Shown: positions 1-7,746, counted from the stretch's first letter. The stretch: 50,651 bases of DNA from Burkholderiales bacterium RIFCSPLOWO2_12_FULL_61_40 (GCA_001770935.1 MESI01000112.1:1-50651), one strand, 5' to 3'. Numbers and translations: made by a program. The notes: generated by a model from the letters alone, not told the origin.

Positions 1-86
1 ATACCTGAGGCAGGAGCCGTATGCGGGAATTCCGCACGTACGGATCTGCGCGGGGGGCAGAGGGTAACCTTTGTTCCTACCGCAAC
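1..86 (+). mobile_element. 3' end of a group II intron (domains V and VI)
   Basis: The first ~45 bases fold as a typical group II domain V. The lower stem starts with GAGCCGTA (AGC triad) and pairs with TACGGATC. A two-base CG bulge follows, then an upper stem TGCGG/CCGCA with a four-base GAAT loop. A G-rich linker and a domain VI-like hairpin (GGTAAC...GTTCCTACC) follow. The intron should end near 80-86 at an AC dinucleotide. The rest of the intron, including any reverse transcriptase gene, lies outside the window. The domain V structure is seen directly. The exact 3' splice point and intron class are not determined. Confidence 0.8.
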
Positions 87-129
87 TCAATTGGATAGCG
101 CCTGCGCTTTTTTTATGGGAGGATTTGGT

Positions 130-154
130 GGATAACGCCATCGCAGGCGTCTTC
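130..154. repeat. Left 25-bp direct repeat, copy of a phosphatase gene 3' end (possible att site)
   Basis: This stretch differs from 7299-7323 at only two of 25 positions. Read on the minus strand it encodes EDACDGVI, followed by HQILP and a stop codon, which looks like an authentic C-terminus for the low-molecular-weight tyrosine phosphatase at 7279-7746. The simplest reading is that an element entered the 3' end of that gene, supplied a new tail and displaced the old one to this place. No integrase gene is seen between the two copies. Confidence 0.5.
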
Positions 155-195
155 AGAAAGACCCTCAAGTGGTTTGCTGTTTCAGCAACGCCAGC

Positions 196-939
196 CTAGC
201 CCCCAAAGATGCTTGGAATTCCTTTTGAACGTAAACGGAGATCAATTTCTTGTTTTGCCTTAGCGAGTCGATTTCGGATTTCGTCAGCCGTGCGGAATCC
301 GACAAGGTAGCGGGCCTCGTTGGCTGTGAGGGCATTGACTGCGATGCCAAAGATTTCGATGAGTTCATGTCCATACCTCGCTTCCAGTGTTTTGAGTGTT
401 CGTTTGTCTGCAGAAAATGACTTCGATCTACCGGCATTTACCAAAACAAAAACACCATGAACAATCCCGCCTCTTGACTGGATGTAGTTCGCTAACTCGG
501 CTAATGTGCCGCCAAGGCTGGTCACATCGTCCACCAGGACATAGCGCTTGCCTTGCAGTACGTCGCCGTCAAACTCGGGTCGCAGCGCCAAACGCTCCAT
601 GGCATCAGCACCCGTATGGTAAACCTTTGTCGTTTGAACGATGGTTTGATCTGCCGAAGCTCCAAAAACCATTCCACAAACCTCGGCAAACACTTGGGGA
701 ATGGCGTTGTCACCACTGGCTTCGCGCGCAAACGGTGCAACAAAAATGCAATCGCTGCCAAACTTGTCGCGATGGGCATGAATGCCCGCAAGCGCAACAT
801 CGGAAATCAAAGTCAGTGCACATTGCCAATCCCCGGCTTTTGCCTTCGCATACGCCGGGTGTGTTTTCAAGGCTTGGTCTGTATCAAACAACCAAACGGC
901 AAGAGCACTGGGCGGAACTGAAAAGCGCCGTACATCCAT
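196..939 (-). CDS. Phosphoribosyltransferase-like protein
   Basis: The protein has 247 residues if it starts at the ATG at 939 (MDVRRFSVPP). It carries a PRPP-binding loop of the type I phosphoribosyltransferase fold at about residues 133-147 (YVLVDDVTSLGGTL): hydrophobic residues, a DD pair, then a glycine/threonine loop. An upstream segment (CIFVAPFARE) could be the first strand of the same fold. The substrate cannot be read from the sequence. Such proteins include salvage enzymes, orotate-type enzymes and ComF-like competence proteins, and the similarity seen is only to the core motif. The open frame runs on upstream to 1794, but that part is antisense to other coding sequence. The gene lies inside the putative island, starting 13 bases from a broken dehydrogenase fragment on the other strand. 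Confidence 0.65.
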   Translation of the reverse strand: MDVRRFSVPPSALAVWLFDTDQALKTHPAYAKAKAGDWQCALTLISDVALAGIHAHRDKFGSDCIFVAPFAREASGDNAIPQVFAEVCGMVFGASADQTIVQTTKVYHTGADAMERLALRPEFDGDVLQGKRYVLVDDVTSLGGTLAELANYIQSRGGIVHGVFVLVNAGRSKSFSADKRTLKTLEARYGHELIEIFGIAVNALTANEARYLVGFRTADEIRNRLAKAKQEIDLRLRSKGIPSIFGG

Positions 940-951
940 TGCCACTGTGTC

Positions 952-1296
952 TTGTCTCGAAACGATGATGAGCTCCGTGAATTGTGGGCACATTATCTCG
1001 AAACCAACATGGTCGTGCTGGAAACCGAACTGGTGGGCGCGGCCAGCGTGGACTACCTCATGTACTTCGGCTACGTGATGATGGGCGACTACTGGGCACT
1101 GCAAGCGGCCAAGGCCGAAGAACTGCTGGCCAGCGGCGAGGGCGCCGAGTCCGAGGAGTTCTACCGCGCTAAGCTGCAAACCGCCGAGTTCTACTTTGAA
1201 CGCATGATGCCCCGCGCCAACAGCCATCGCTCCGGCGCGCTGTCCTCCACGCGCTCGGTCATGCAAATGGACAACGAACACTTTGCGTTTACGTGA
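952..1296 (+). pseudogene. 3' fragment of an acyl-CoA dehydrogenase gene
   Basis: The reading frame matches only the C-terminal extension of the large, about 600-residue acyl-CoA dehydrogenases. The recognisable part is VGAASVDYLMYFGYVMMGDYW, followed by FYRAKLQTAEFYFERMMPRA and a terminal MDNEHFAF. No flavin-binding or catalytic-base region lies upstream, because minus-strand phosphoribosyltransferase sequence begins at 939. Base composition changes near 990-1000 from moderate to high GC, which probably marks the breakpoint. The fragment is therefore a remnant left by deletion or insertion, and not an independent gene. It has no convincing start codon or ribosome-binding site; the first usable in-frame codon is TTG at 952. 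Confidence 0.75.
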
Positions 1297-1319
1297 ACGT
1301 TTGGGCGAGAAAAGGTGCC

Positions 1320-1976
1320 CTAACGCACCGTGAGGCGAAAGTGTTCGGGCGCCAGGGCCGCGCCAGGCAAGGGTTCCGGCTGAAGCGCTTTGCCGCAAAC
1401 CCGTGAATCGATCCTGGCGCGTTCCATGCGCATTTTTAGTTCGTCCAGGATGGCCCGCTTGTCCGCCCGGGTCTGAACATCGAGGTTTTCGACCTGGGTC
1501 TGGGGGCATACCTCCGGCGCCCGGGCCACCAATTCGCGCAACGCGGCCAGGAACTCTTCGGCGTGTTCGCCCTGCACCCGCAGGCTCACGTCTGTGACCT
1601 TGTATTGGCCGGGCAGCTCTTCCATTTTGAGGTTGCCGCATGCGGGTGGGCTGCGCTGCAAATTGACGGTGAACTCGGGGAACCGCAGCGGCAGCATGAT
1701 GCCGCTGTTCTGGATGACCGCCTGGGCGTAAGCCCGCAGGCTGTGCGCACGGTTGGTGAGGGCGTTGGCGCTCACGGTCATTTTCTGCGCGCACTCGGTA
1801 CGCGCGTTCGCCAGCGCCTCAAGTTCTTGTGCAACAAAAATCACGGCCCGGATCTTGTCGGTGAGTTCGCCCTGCATGGCATCAACCGTGTCGAGCACGG
1901 TTGCGGCGGGCAAGTCCAGGTCTTGCAGGCGCGCCACGTCCATGCGGTATTCGTGCGCGATTTCATAGAGATTCAT
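1320..1976 (-). CDS. Siphovirus Gp157-like phage protein
   Basis: This 218-residue protein starts MNLYEIAHEY at 1976, preceded by a strong AGGAGGT ribosome-binding site. The N-terminal half is helical and rich in acidic and alanine residues. It carries the pattern of the Siphovirus Gp157 family: a short start, a KIRAVIFVAQELEALANARTE helix, then ALTNRAHSLRAYAQ. In phages and prophages this family usually sits with recombination genes, and its biochemical role is not well established. Here it is the last gene of a three-gene minus-strand cassette, 16 bases after an unassigned protein that follows a P-loop ATPase. Family assignment is by pattern only. Confidence 0.7.
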   Translation of the reverse strand: MNLYEIAHEYRMDVARLQDLDLPAATVLDTVDAMQGELTDKIRAVIFVAQELEALANARTECAQKMTVSANALTNRAHSLRAYAQAVIQNSGIMLPLRFPEFTVNLQRSPPACGNLKMEELPGQYKVTDVSLRVQGEHAEEFLAALRELVARAPEVCPQTQVENLDVQTRADKRAILDELKMRMERARIDSRVCGKALQPEPLPGAALAPEHFRLTVR

Positions 1977-1992
1977 GGGGCACCTCCTTGGA

Positions 1993-2649
1993 TCAGAAAT
2001 CCACCTCGTCGGGCACGCTATACCTGTGCCCGTTGTCGTCGTGGGTGTCGGCAGGGCGACGGCTGCCCTTGTTGGTGCTTCTTCCACTGTCTGCGGACAG
2101 GGTGCGGTCCTTCAGCAGCGCCACCATTTTCTTGAGGTTTTCGGCGCTTCTGTTTTCCAGGCGTTCGCCCGCCAGACGCCCCGTGGCCGCCTCAAACGGG
2201 CACACGATGACGTTTTTCCATTTGGGCGTCTGGTCGAGCGCCAGATACTGTTCGCGCACGAGCACCACGCCCACGGGCACGTTCATCAGGCTTGCAAACC
2301 CTTCGCCGTGGGTCTGCACCTCTGCGCCAGCCTGCGCATCCCATTTGGGGAACTTGATGGTGCTTGCTTCAATGGAGCGCACACCTATGCAGGTCATGAT
2401 GGCGTCCAGAATCTTGCGGCCGTGAAGTTCCTTGCCATCGCTGTTGACGGTCCACACCGTGAGGTAGCGCGCGTGCTGACCTTCGCTGCTCCTGAAATCG
2501 AACTCAACCCCCTGTGTGCCCTTGGGTGAGCGCACGATTTCGGCACGTGTGAACACCCCGGTGTAAGCCCCTTTTTCGGTGATGAAATCACTGACGCCGA
2601 TCAGCTTGGCCGAGGCCGGATTCATCTTGTAGGCAGTGATGGTTTGCAT
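1993..2649 (-). CDS. Phage-type protein between ATPase and Gp157, possible ssDNA-binding partner
   Basis: The protein has 218 residues and starts MQTITAYKMN. Its first half has an alternating beta pattern (GAYTGVFTRAEIVRS, GVEFDFRSSEGQHARYLTVWTVN), and its C-terminal tail is hydrophilic and low in complexity with an acidic end (SVPDEVDF). A beta-barrel body with an acidic tail is typical of single-stranded-DNA-binding proteins. In phages, Sak4-type recombinases are often encoded beside such proteins, so an SSB-like partner role is plausible. I do not recognise a named family with certainty. It lies between the ATPase gene (15-base gap) and the Gp157-like gene (16-base gap), consistent with one transcript. 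Confidence 0.55.
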   Translation of the reverse strand: MQTITAYKMNPASAKLIGVSDFITEKGAYTGVFTRAEIVRSPKGTQGVEFDFRSSEGQHARYLTVWTVNSDGKELHGRKILDAIMTCIGVRSIEASTIKFPKWDAQAGAEVQTHGEGFASLMNVPVGVVLVREQYLALDQTPKWKNVIVCPFEAATGRLAGERLENRSAENLKKMVALLKDRTLSADSGRSTNKGSRRPADTHDDNGHRYSVPDEVDF

Positions 2650-2664
2650 GTCCTGGCTCCTGGG

Positions 2665-3351
2665 TTATGCCGCTTCGGGCTCGCGTTCATATTCGGCAAG
2701 CTCGGGGTATTTGTCGATTTCGTAATACGCGCAGATGGCGTCGTCGACCACGTCGAGGTCGTTGTCGATCAATTTGTCCTCGAACATTCCCATGGGGCTT
2801 TTTACGGTGTCGTTGCCGCTGTTTTGTGTCGAAAACTGGTAGACCGAGTCGGCCACATGGGTGCGCAGGCAAATTGTGACCATGCCCTCGACCGTGATCT
2901 TCTCGTCCAGCATCTTGCCGATGGTCTTGATCTTGGTGCGCCCCAGATCGTCGCTTTGGGTGTGGGCGAGGATGTAGACGCGCCGCCACGACGGACCCTT
3001 GGCCGCCGCGCGCAAAACGTCCCAGGCGTGGCGCCCGATTTCCGAGAACTTCTCGTACCCTTTCTCGTCGCTGCGCTCCATGAATTCGTTGGCCAGGATG
3101 TACTGCCAGTCGTCGATGACGACGATGGGCTGGCGAAAGGTCTTCAGTGCGCGTTCGATCGTGGCCGACTTGTCGGTGACGAGGAGGTTGCCCTGGCGGG
3201 TTTCCTTGTCATACGGTTTCCACCCCGCTACCTTGAAGGGCAGGGGCTTGCGTATTGCCTGGATCAGCAGGACGTGTTGCGGGTCGAGGTGGCGCAGGCT
3301 GGCGGTCTTGCCGGTGCCACTTTCGCCCAAAATAAGCGTGACTAAGCTCAT
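2665..3351 (-). CDS. Phage AAA/RecA-like ATPase (Sak4-like recombinase candidate)
   Basis: This 228-residue protein begins MSLVTLILGESGTGKT, placing a Walker A motif at residues 9-16. A Walker B-like strand (PIVVIDDW) follows at about residues 95-102, and a later strand reads VYILAHTQ. It is short, with only the P-loop core, and matches the AAA_24 class of phage nucleotide-binding proteins that includes Sak4-like single-strand annealing ATPases. The start has a GGAG site upstream. It is the first gene of the cassette, followed by the putative ssDNA-binding protein and the Gp157-like protein. The likely role is homologous recombination or replication of a former phage, inferred from context. 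Confidence 0.7.
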   Translation of the reverse strand: MSLVTLILGESGTGKTASLRHLDPQHVLLIQAIRKPLPFKVAGWKPYDKETRQGNLLVTDKSATIERALKTFRQPIVVIDDWQYILANEFMERSDEKGYEKFSEIGRHAWDVLRAAAKGPSWRRVYILAHTQSDDLGRTKIKTIGKMLDEKITVEGMVTICLRTHVADSVYQFSTQNSGNDTVKSPMGMFEDKLIDNDLDVVDDAICAYYEIDKYPELAEYEREPEAA

Positions 3352-3644
3352 GTGTTTTCTCCGGTTTTGGGGGCAGGCCGCAGCCTGGGGACCTAGGCGC
3401 GAGGGCGCGCAAATTTCTTGGCGATGGTGAGAGTGGGCGCGGATTGTTCACGGCATCGGGTGCCCGAAACACGCGCAGGACAAGACCTTCATAAGCCTGG
3501 ATTCCTTTCGCAAAAAAATCAAAGTGATTCACAAAATTCTGGCCAATCCTTTGTATGGCCAACGTTCAATATACGCCTCGAATGGTATCTTTGGTACCTG
3601 ATAGATGTCTTAACTACCATGGTGTCATGGTTACTTGTTGGCCA
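3352..3644. other. Intergenic region upstream of the phage cassette
   Basis: No gene is supported here. The stretch falls in GC content and holds short palindromes, among them one around CCATGG near 3618-3630 and CAAGGCGCCTTG followed by five T near 3649. It probably contains the promoter for the minus-strand ATPase operon, but no clear -35/-10 pair could be singled out. Confidence 0.4.
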
Positions 3645-4154
3645 TCAAGGCGCCTTGTTTTTGTGGAGCTGAAGGTATTGCTCGGCAAGGGTGAATACAG
3701 AAGGGGTAGGGGGTAGGGGGTTGCGCGTGCCCCGTTGGTAGACCAGGCGTGCGCGGTGCAAATCGCCCACAAAGGTAGGGGGTGGCTGCGGAAAGGTGCG
3801 GCGTTGGCAAGCGGTGTTGAGGGAGTGCTCGCCGGAGAGGACGGGCTCAAATGTGAACTCGCCGCGCCCGGTGTAGGCGCGGTGCGCCTTGTAGAACCGC
3901 TGCTGGATGCGGCCCAGATCCTTCATCTCGGTGCGGCAAAGCCCGGGCCAGCCGCCCAATTCCATAATGGTTGCGTGAATTGCAGGGTCGTCAAACACCA
4001 CGTCGGCATAGGCGCCCACGCTACCCATGGCATCGAAGACTTTGTCCCATGCCCACTGTGCACCACTGGAATCGGGTGCGTTTGGTGATGTGGTTGGTGA
4101 ATGTATTGATAGCAAAGATACTTTTAAGATATCTTGATGGGAATAAAAATTCAA
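3645..4154 (-). pseudogene. DUF6475-like phage gene, N-terminally truncated
   Basis: The recognisable part begins near residue 33 with WAWDKVFDAMGSVGAYADVV and continues FDDPAIHATIMELGGWPGLCR, then RFYKAHRAYTGRGE. This is the conserved second half of a protein found in phage recombination regions (DUF6475 as I recall it). The usual N-terminal ~80 residues are absent. They are replaced by an AT-rich stretch (about 4085-4160) that encodes an unrelated MNFYSHQDILKV... leader. The truncated frame could still be expressed, but the missing half and the base-composition break suggest a dead gene. Family naming is from memory and moderately certain. Confidence 0.5.
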
Positions 4155-4283
4155 GCCATTTTTGAATCCGTTTGTGGTTTATGTTGATGATTCGCAAAGC
4201 GGTGTGATGTGGCATCGTGAATTTCCACGGTGGGGTGGGGCCGTATTTGGGCGGTATCATTGCGCCGATGGGGAACTGAGGCC

Positions 4284-4697
4284 ATGGAGATTCACGAAAT
4301 CCGCAAGCAAAACTACCGCACGCTCCTGCAGCAATTCAGGGCGCGCGCCGAGGAAGTGAGCTTGCCCGAGCACGGCATGCTCAAGCGCTTTGCTGAGCAC
4401 GCGGGGGTGTCCGCCCGGTACCTGAGCCACATCAATAACGACCGCAAACATATCGGCGTGACACTGGCGCGCCAGATGGAGGTGGGCTTGGGCCTGAGCC
4501 GTGGCTGGCTTGACAGCCACCACGCCGATGCGGCCCAGCCCAGCGACGGTGAAACCGAGTTTTTGTCCGTAGCGCAGCGCCTGTTCCGCGAGTCGCCCAG
4601 TGATGCGCAGGCCATGCTCATGCGCTACATGCTCTCACGTATTGAGGCGAAGGCGCCTGCCAAGCCGACGCTCCTCGCGCCAAAAGACGCGAAATAA
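4284..4697 (+). CDS. Helix-turn-helix phage regulator (Cro/CI-like)
   Basis: The protein has 137 residues from the ATG at 4284, with GAACTGAGG upstream as a weak ribosome-binding site. A helix-turn-helix is visible at about residues 31-60: MLKRFAEHAGVSARYLSHIN, then NDRKHIGVTLARQMEVGLGL and the GWLD phrase common in phage and prophage regulators. The C-terminal half (FLSVAQRLFRESPSDAQAML) is helical and could oligomerise. It is transcribed away from the minus-strand phage cassette, the usual arrangement for a regulator of such genes. A longer frame from 4230 is open but lacks a better start. Confidence 0.65.
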   Translation: MEIHEIRKQNYRTLLQQFRARAEEVSLPEHGMLKRFAEHAGVSARYLSHINNDRKHIGVTLARQMEVGLGLSRGWLDSHHADAAQPSDGETEFLSVAQRLFRESPSDAQAMLMRYMLSRIEAKAPAKPTLLAPKDAK

Positions 4698-4910
4698 CGG
4701 ACCCCAGTTTTTGGGGCGCTCCAGGATCACTTCGGGGCCAGCGTGTGTTACCGGAGAACAGAGCGCACGGTAATACTTCACATTTCCCCCAATTTCTGGT
4801 GCCCAAATGAAGCCACCTTGCTCTGCGTATCCTTTCGCAGCGCAGAATCCGGTTCGCGTGGACTGCTGCCACCTCGGGTACAGCGGCATGCTTTTTGGAG
4901 ATGAAACACG

Positions 4911-5480
4911 ATGAACATTCGGACAACATGGGCTGTCGCGATGGCCGCCGGTCTGGCTTTCGCGGGCGCGGCACAGGCGCAGGTGCTCGGCACCATCACC
5001 GCGTCTTCTACCAACGTCAAAGTCGGCGAGCCCGTCACCATTACCGCGAACATTGACGTCATTAATGCCAATTACTGCGGTTTTGTCGTCGGCTTTGGTG
5101 ACGGCACCGGTAAAGATGCCGTCAGCGATGTGAGCAACCCGGTTCCCCTGGTGCTGACCCGTGCCTATGACAAGCCCGGCACCTACCACGTCACCCTGGG
5201 CGGCAGAAACGTGCAGAACCACCCCAACTGTGGTGGTGCTGAGCGTGCGGTGGATATCGTGGTGACAGGTGTCGCGAAAGCTGCAGCTCCCGCCGCGACG
5301 AAGCCCGCTGCGGTGTGTGCCACGGGTTGGAAACTCTCCGGCAAGCCCAATACCAAGACCGGTGCCTTTGCCTGTGCAGCCAAAACCGGCACGGCCTTCC
5401 CCGCCGCCAAACCCGTTTGCAAAGGTGATTTGGGCTACTTTGAAAATGCCAAAAAGGGCCAGTACGGCTGCAAACCCTGA
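4911..5480 (+). CDS. Secreted protein with a PKD-like domain
   Basis: The 189-residue product starts with a classical Sec signal peptide, with predicted cleavage after AAQA (about residue 23). The mature part is a beta-sandwich resembling a PKD or Ig-like domain: FGDGTGKD, then a YDKPGTYHVTLGG strand. An alanine/proline linker (AAAPAATKPAA) follows, then a small C-terminal part with four cysteines (VCATGW, FACAAK, PVCKGD, YGCKP) that may form two disulphides. The function is unknown; this architecture suits a periplasmic or surface carbohydrate- or protein-binding role. It stands alone, with 213 bases of non-coding DNA upstream. Confidence 0.7.
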   Translation: MNIRTTWAVAMAAGLAFAGAAQAQVLGTITASSTNVKVGEPVTITANIDVINANYCGFVVGFGDGTGKDAVSDVSNPVPLVLTRAYDKPGTYHVTLGGRNVQNHPNCGGAERAVDIVVTGVAKAAAPAATKPAAVCATGWKLSGKPNTKTGAFACAAKTGTAFPAAKPVCKGDLGYFENAKKGQYGCKP

Positions 5481-5551
5481 TTCGGCAAGAAAGATCTAAG
5501 CGATTTAGGTCGCGAGTCCTCGTGGCGTAAGTGTAGGCAGCTTGATGAAAA

Positions 5552-5583
5552 GGAAGCCATCGGCGAGTGAGCCGCTTGCTTCC
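5552..5583 (+). other. Hairpin between the PKD-like gene and the Fic gene
   Basis: GGAAGC (5552-5557) pairs with GCTTCC (5578-5583), and inside it CGGC (5561-5564) pairs with GCCG (5571-5574), around a six-base loop. No U-tract follows, so it is not a classical intrinsic terminator. It may be an RNA-stabilising structure or a protein site. Confidence 0.35.
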
Positions 5584-5634
5584 AAGTTGCGGTGATTGGG
5601 TGATTTGGCTGAAAGTATTCAAACCAGATCGTAA

Positions 5635-5672
5635 GCATTTTTCATATAAAAATGCCTAAAATAAGCATTTTT
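5635..5672. promoter_or_regulatory. Palindromic operator candidate upstream of the Fic gene
   Basis: GCATTTTT occurs at 5635-5642 and again at 5665-5672, with its exact inverse AAAAATGC at 5648-5655. The first pair forms an 8-bp inverted repeat with a 5-bp spacer, and the last copy ends 10 bases before the Fic start codon. This layout would suit binding of a dimeric repressor, possibly autoregulation by the Fic protein or a partner. No binding protein is identified. Confidence 0.5.
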
Positions 5673-5682
5673 CCGGTTGAAT

Positions 5683-7284
5683 ATGCAAAATTCATCTACC
5701 GACCTTGGATATAAATGGATTTCAAAGGCGCTTGGTGTGGCCCCGGTGCAGCCGTTTCGCGTCACGAGTGGCATCGGTTCAGGCATGTCCGCCTTGCAGC
5801 AGGGGCGTACCACGCATAAGACCTACACCCGCGTTTACGCGCCTGAGCCCACGCTGGCGGGACACCTGACGTTTGCGCTGAAGTACGAGGGGGTGGATCT
5901 TGATTTTCTGGCCCGGGTGTTTCAACGCACCGGGGCCGATTTCGTGCGGGAGTGGGTGCGGCAAGAGCCCACCAGCGCCTACGCCAGGCGCGCGGGCTTC
6001 TTCTTCGAGTGGTTGACTGGCCAGGAGATGGATGGCATTCAGGATGCGGGCGGAAATTACGTGGACGCGATGGATGCCAAGCGGTACTTCGTAGCCACCC
6101 AAGCCAGCAAAAACCGGCGCTGGCGTATCAACGACAACTTGCCGGGCACGCCGGCCTTTTGCCCGATGATTGAGCGCAGCAAAACCCTGCGCGATACCGC
6201 TAGTCTGAGTGCCGGGATCAAGACGCTGATGGACGATTTTGGTGAGGAAACGCTGATGCGCGCAGTCCACTGGCTCACGGTGAAAGAAAGCCGGGCCAGC
6301 TTTGCTATCGAGTCCGAAGGGAAGGAAGAAGACCGGATTCATCGTTTCGCACGGGCCATGGTCATGCACTGCGGCCAGATGGAAGAACCTCTGTCTGAAG
6401 CGTCTTTGGAGACCTTGCAAAGCGGGATCATGGGGGCCATCTCGACCGGGTTTCGTCCGGGTCTGCGGCGGTCTCCCGTCTTTGTCGGCCACACGGCCGA
6501 CTACCAGCCCGTCATTGATTACCTGGCGCCGGGTTTCAAGGACGTGCCCGGCATGATGGAAGGGCTGCGTGCCGTGGCGCAGCGCACCTTGGGTCAACAC
6601 TCCGTGCTGCGCGCGGCGGCGCTGTCCTTTGGGCTGGTGTACATCCACCCGCTGGCCGATGGCAACGGACGCATTTCCCGCTTCCTGATCAACGACACCT
6701 TGCGCCGCGATGGCGTGATTCCGGCCCCCGTCATCTTGCCGGTTTCAGCCGTGATCAGTGCGTCGGCCCAGCACCGGCATGCGTACGATCAGGCGCTGGA
6801 AGTGTTCTCCCAACCCTTGATGCGCGACTTTGGCAAAGCCTGTAGCTTTGCACAAGAGGTCCAGTATGAAGACGGGGTGCGCTCCAACCTCAAGTTCGAA
6901 TTGTGGGATGATGCCTTGCCCTCATGGCGCTACCCGGATCTGACGCTGCAGGCCCAGTATTTGAGCCAGGTGATTGACGCGGCCCTCACCGACGGCCTGC
7001 GTGCCGAAGCGCACTACCTGAGTCGCTACGACAAGGCCGAGCAGGCGCTGAAACTGCGGGTGGAGGGCTCCAGCGAGGACTACGCCCGGATCATTCGGTC
7101 CATCACCCAAAATCGCGGTGTATCCGCCAAGTTGAAGAAAATTTATCCGCTGGTATTTGAAGATGCAAGCCGCTCGGAACGTATCGCGGCGGACATCCTG
7201 CGCGCTTTCAATGCGACGGATGGGGATGATGACGATGACGATGAAAATGCGGACCCGATTGAAACGGTGAAGCCCATTCTATGA
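5683..7284 (+). CDS. Fic-domain protein (probable AMP-transferase)
   Basis: The 533-residue protein carries the Fic core motif HPLADGNGRISRF at H322 onward, where histidine is the catalytic base and the DGNGR loop binds nucleotide phosphates. Upstream, SFAIESEG (S206-G213) corresponds to the alpha-inhibitory motif [S/T]xxxE[G/N] of Fic proteins inhibited from their own N-terminus. The glutamate E210 is kept, but the following G/N is a serine. The N-terminus (GYKWISKALG, LAGHLTFALKYEGVDL) is typical of larger Fic proteins, and the C-terminus ends in an acidic run. Fic enzymes usually transfer AMP from ATP to a hydroxyl side chain of a target protein. The start chosen is ATG 5683, just after the palindromic repeats; a TTG lies two codons earlier. 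The last six bases overlap the convergent phosphatase gene. Confidence 0.85.
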   Translation: MQNSSTDLGYKWISKALGVAPVQPFRVTSGIGSGMSALQQGRTTHKTYTRVYAPEPTLAGHLTFALKYEGVDLDFLARVFQRTGADFVREWVRQEPTSAYARRAGFFFEWLTGQEMDGIQDAGGNYVDAMDAKRYFVATQASKNRRWRINDNLPGTPAFCPMIERSKTLRDTASLSAGIKTLMDDFGEETLMRAVHWLTVKESRASFAIESEGKEEDRIHRFARAMVMHCGQMEEPLSEASLETLQSGIMGAISTGFRPGLRRSPVFVGHTADYQPVIDYLAPGFKDVPGMMEGLRAVAQRTLGQHSVLRAAALSFGLVYIHPLADGNGRISRFLINDTLRRDGVIPAPVILPVSAVISASAQHRHAYDQALEVFSQPLMRDFGKACSFAQEVQYEDGVRSNLKFELWDDALPSWRYPDLTLQAQYLSQVIDAALTDGLRAEAHYLSRYDKAEQALKLRVEGSSEDYARIIRSITQNRGVSAKLKKIYPLVFEDASRSERIAADILRAFNATDGDDDDDDENADPIETVKPIL

Positions 7285-7746
7285 AGCGCGAAAGGTCTGG
7301 ATGACGCCGTCGCAGGCGTCTTCAATCAGGTCCAGCACATGGTCAAAGCCATTGGGCCCGCCGTAGTAAGGGTCGGGTACCACCTCGCTCTGGTGCCGGG
7401 TGCAAAACTCGGTGAGTCGGCGCAGTTTGCCCTGGTGCTGCGCGGGGCAGCGTTTTTGCAGAATGGACAGGTTGTCCCAGTCCATGGCCAGAATCAGGTC
7501 GAAATGTTCAAAGTCTGCTTCGCGCACTTGCCGGGCCCGCAGCTTGGAGAGGTCGTAGCCCCGGCGTGCCGCATGTTTTTGCGAGCGCACATCGGGCGGG
7601 CTGTGGGGGTGGTAGTTGTGTGTGCCGGCCGAGTCCACCTGCACCCGCTCAGCCAGGCGCATTTGTTTGAGCTTGTGCAGCATGACACCGTGGGCGGTGG
7701 GGCTGCGGCAAATATTGCCCATGCACACAAACAGAATGGATCGCAT
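7279..7746 (-). CDS. Low-molecular-weight protein tyrosine phosphatase
   Basis: This 155-residue protein has the family's full length. The phosphate-binding loop CMGNICRS (C-x5-R-S) is at residues 8-15, close to the N-terminus, and the general-acid aspartate is in DPYYGG near residue 130. It removes phosphate from phosphotyrosine in proteins; in bacteria this often concerns tyrosine kinases of polysaccharide export, none of which is in this window. The start is ATG 7746 (MRSILFVC). Its last codons (EDACDGVIQ) coincide with the right copy of the 25-bp direct repeat, and a second possible C-terminus for the gene lies 7.2 kb away at 130-154. Confidence 0.9.
   Translation of the reverse strand: MRSILFVCMGNICRSPTAHGVMLHKLKQMRLAERVQVDSAGTHNYHPHSPPDVRSQKHAARRGYDLSKLRARQVREADFEHFDLILAMDWDNLSILQKRCPAQHQGKLRRLTEFCTRHQSEVVPDPYYGGPNGFDHVLDLIEDACDGVIQTFRAS
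7299..7323. repeat. Right 25-bp direct repeat inside the phosphatase gene 3' end
   Basis: Partner of 130-154, in the same orientation, with 23 of 25 bases identical. It encodes EDACDGVIQ of the intact phosphatase. Together the two copies bracket a segment of phage-like and accessory genes, the arrangement expected for an element that uses a gene's 3' end as its attachment site. Confidence 0.5.

Noticed and set aside
940..1794. Upstream extension of the phosphoribosyltransferase frame to 1794
   Set aside because: This part is antisense to the dehydrogenase fragment and overlaps the Gp157-like gene out of frame. The protein-like pattern begins only at MDVRRFSVPP.
4090..4165. Possible fifth copy of the dispersed repeat (TGTATTGATAGC start)
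   Set aside because: Only about 12 bases match; the later blocks are absent.
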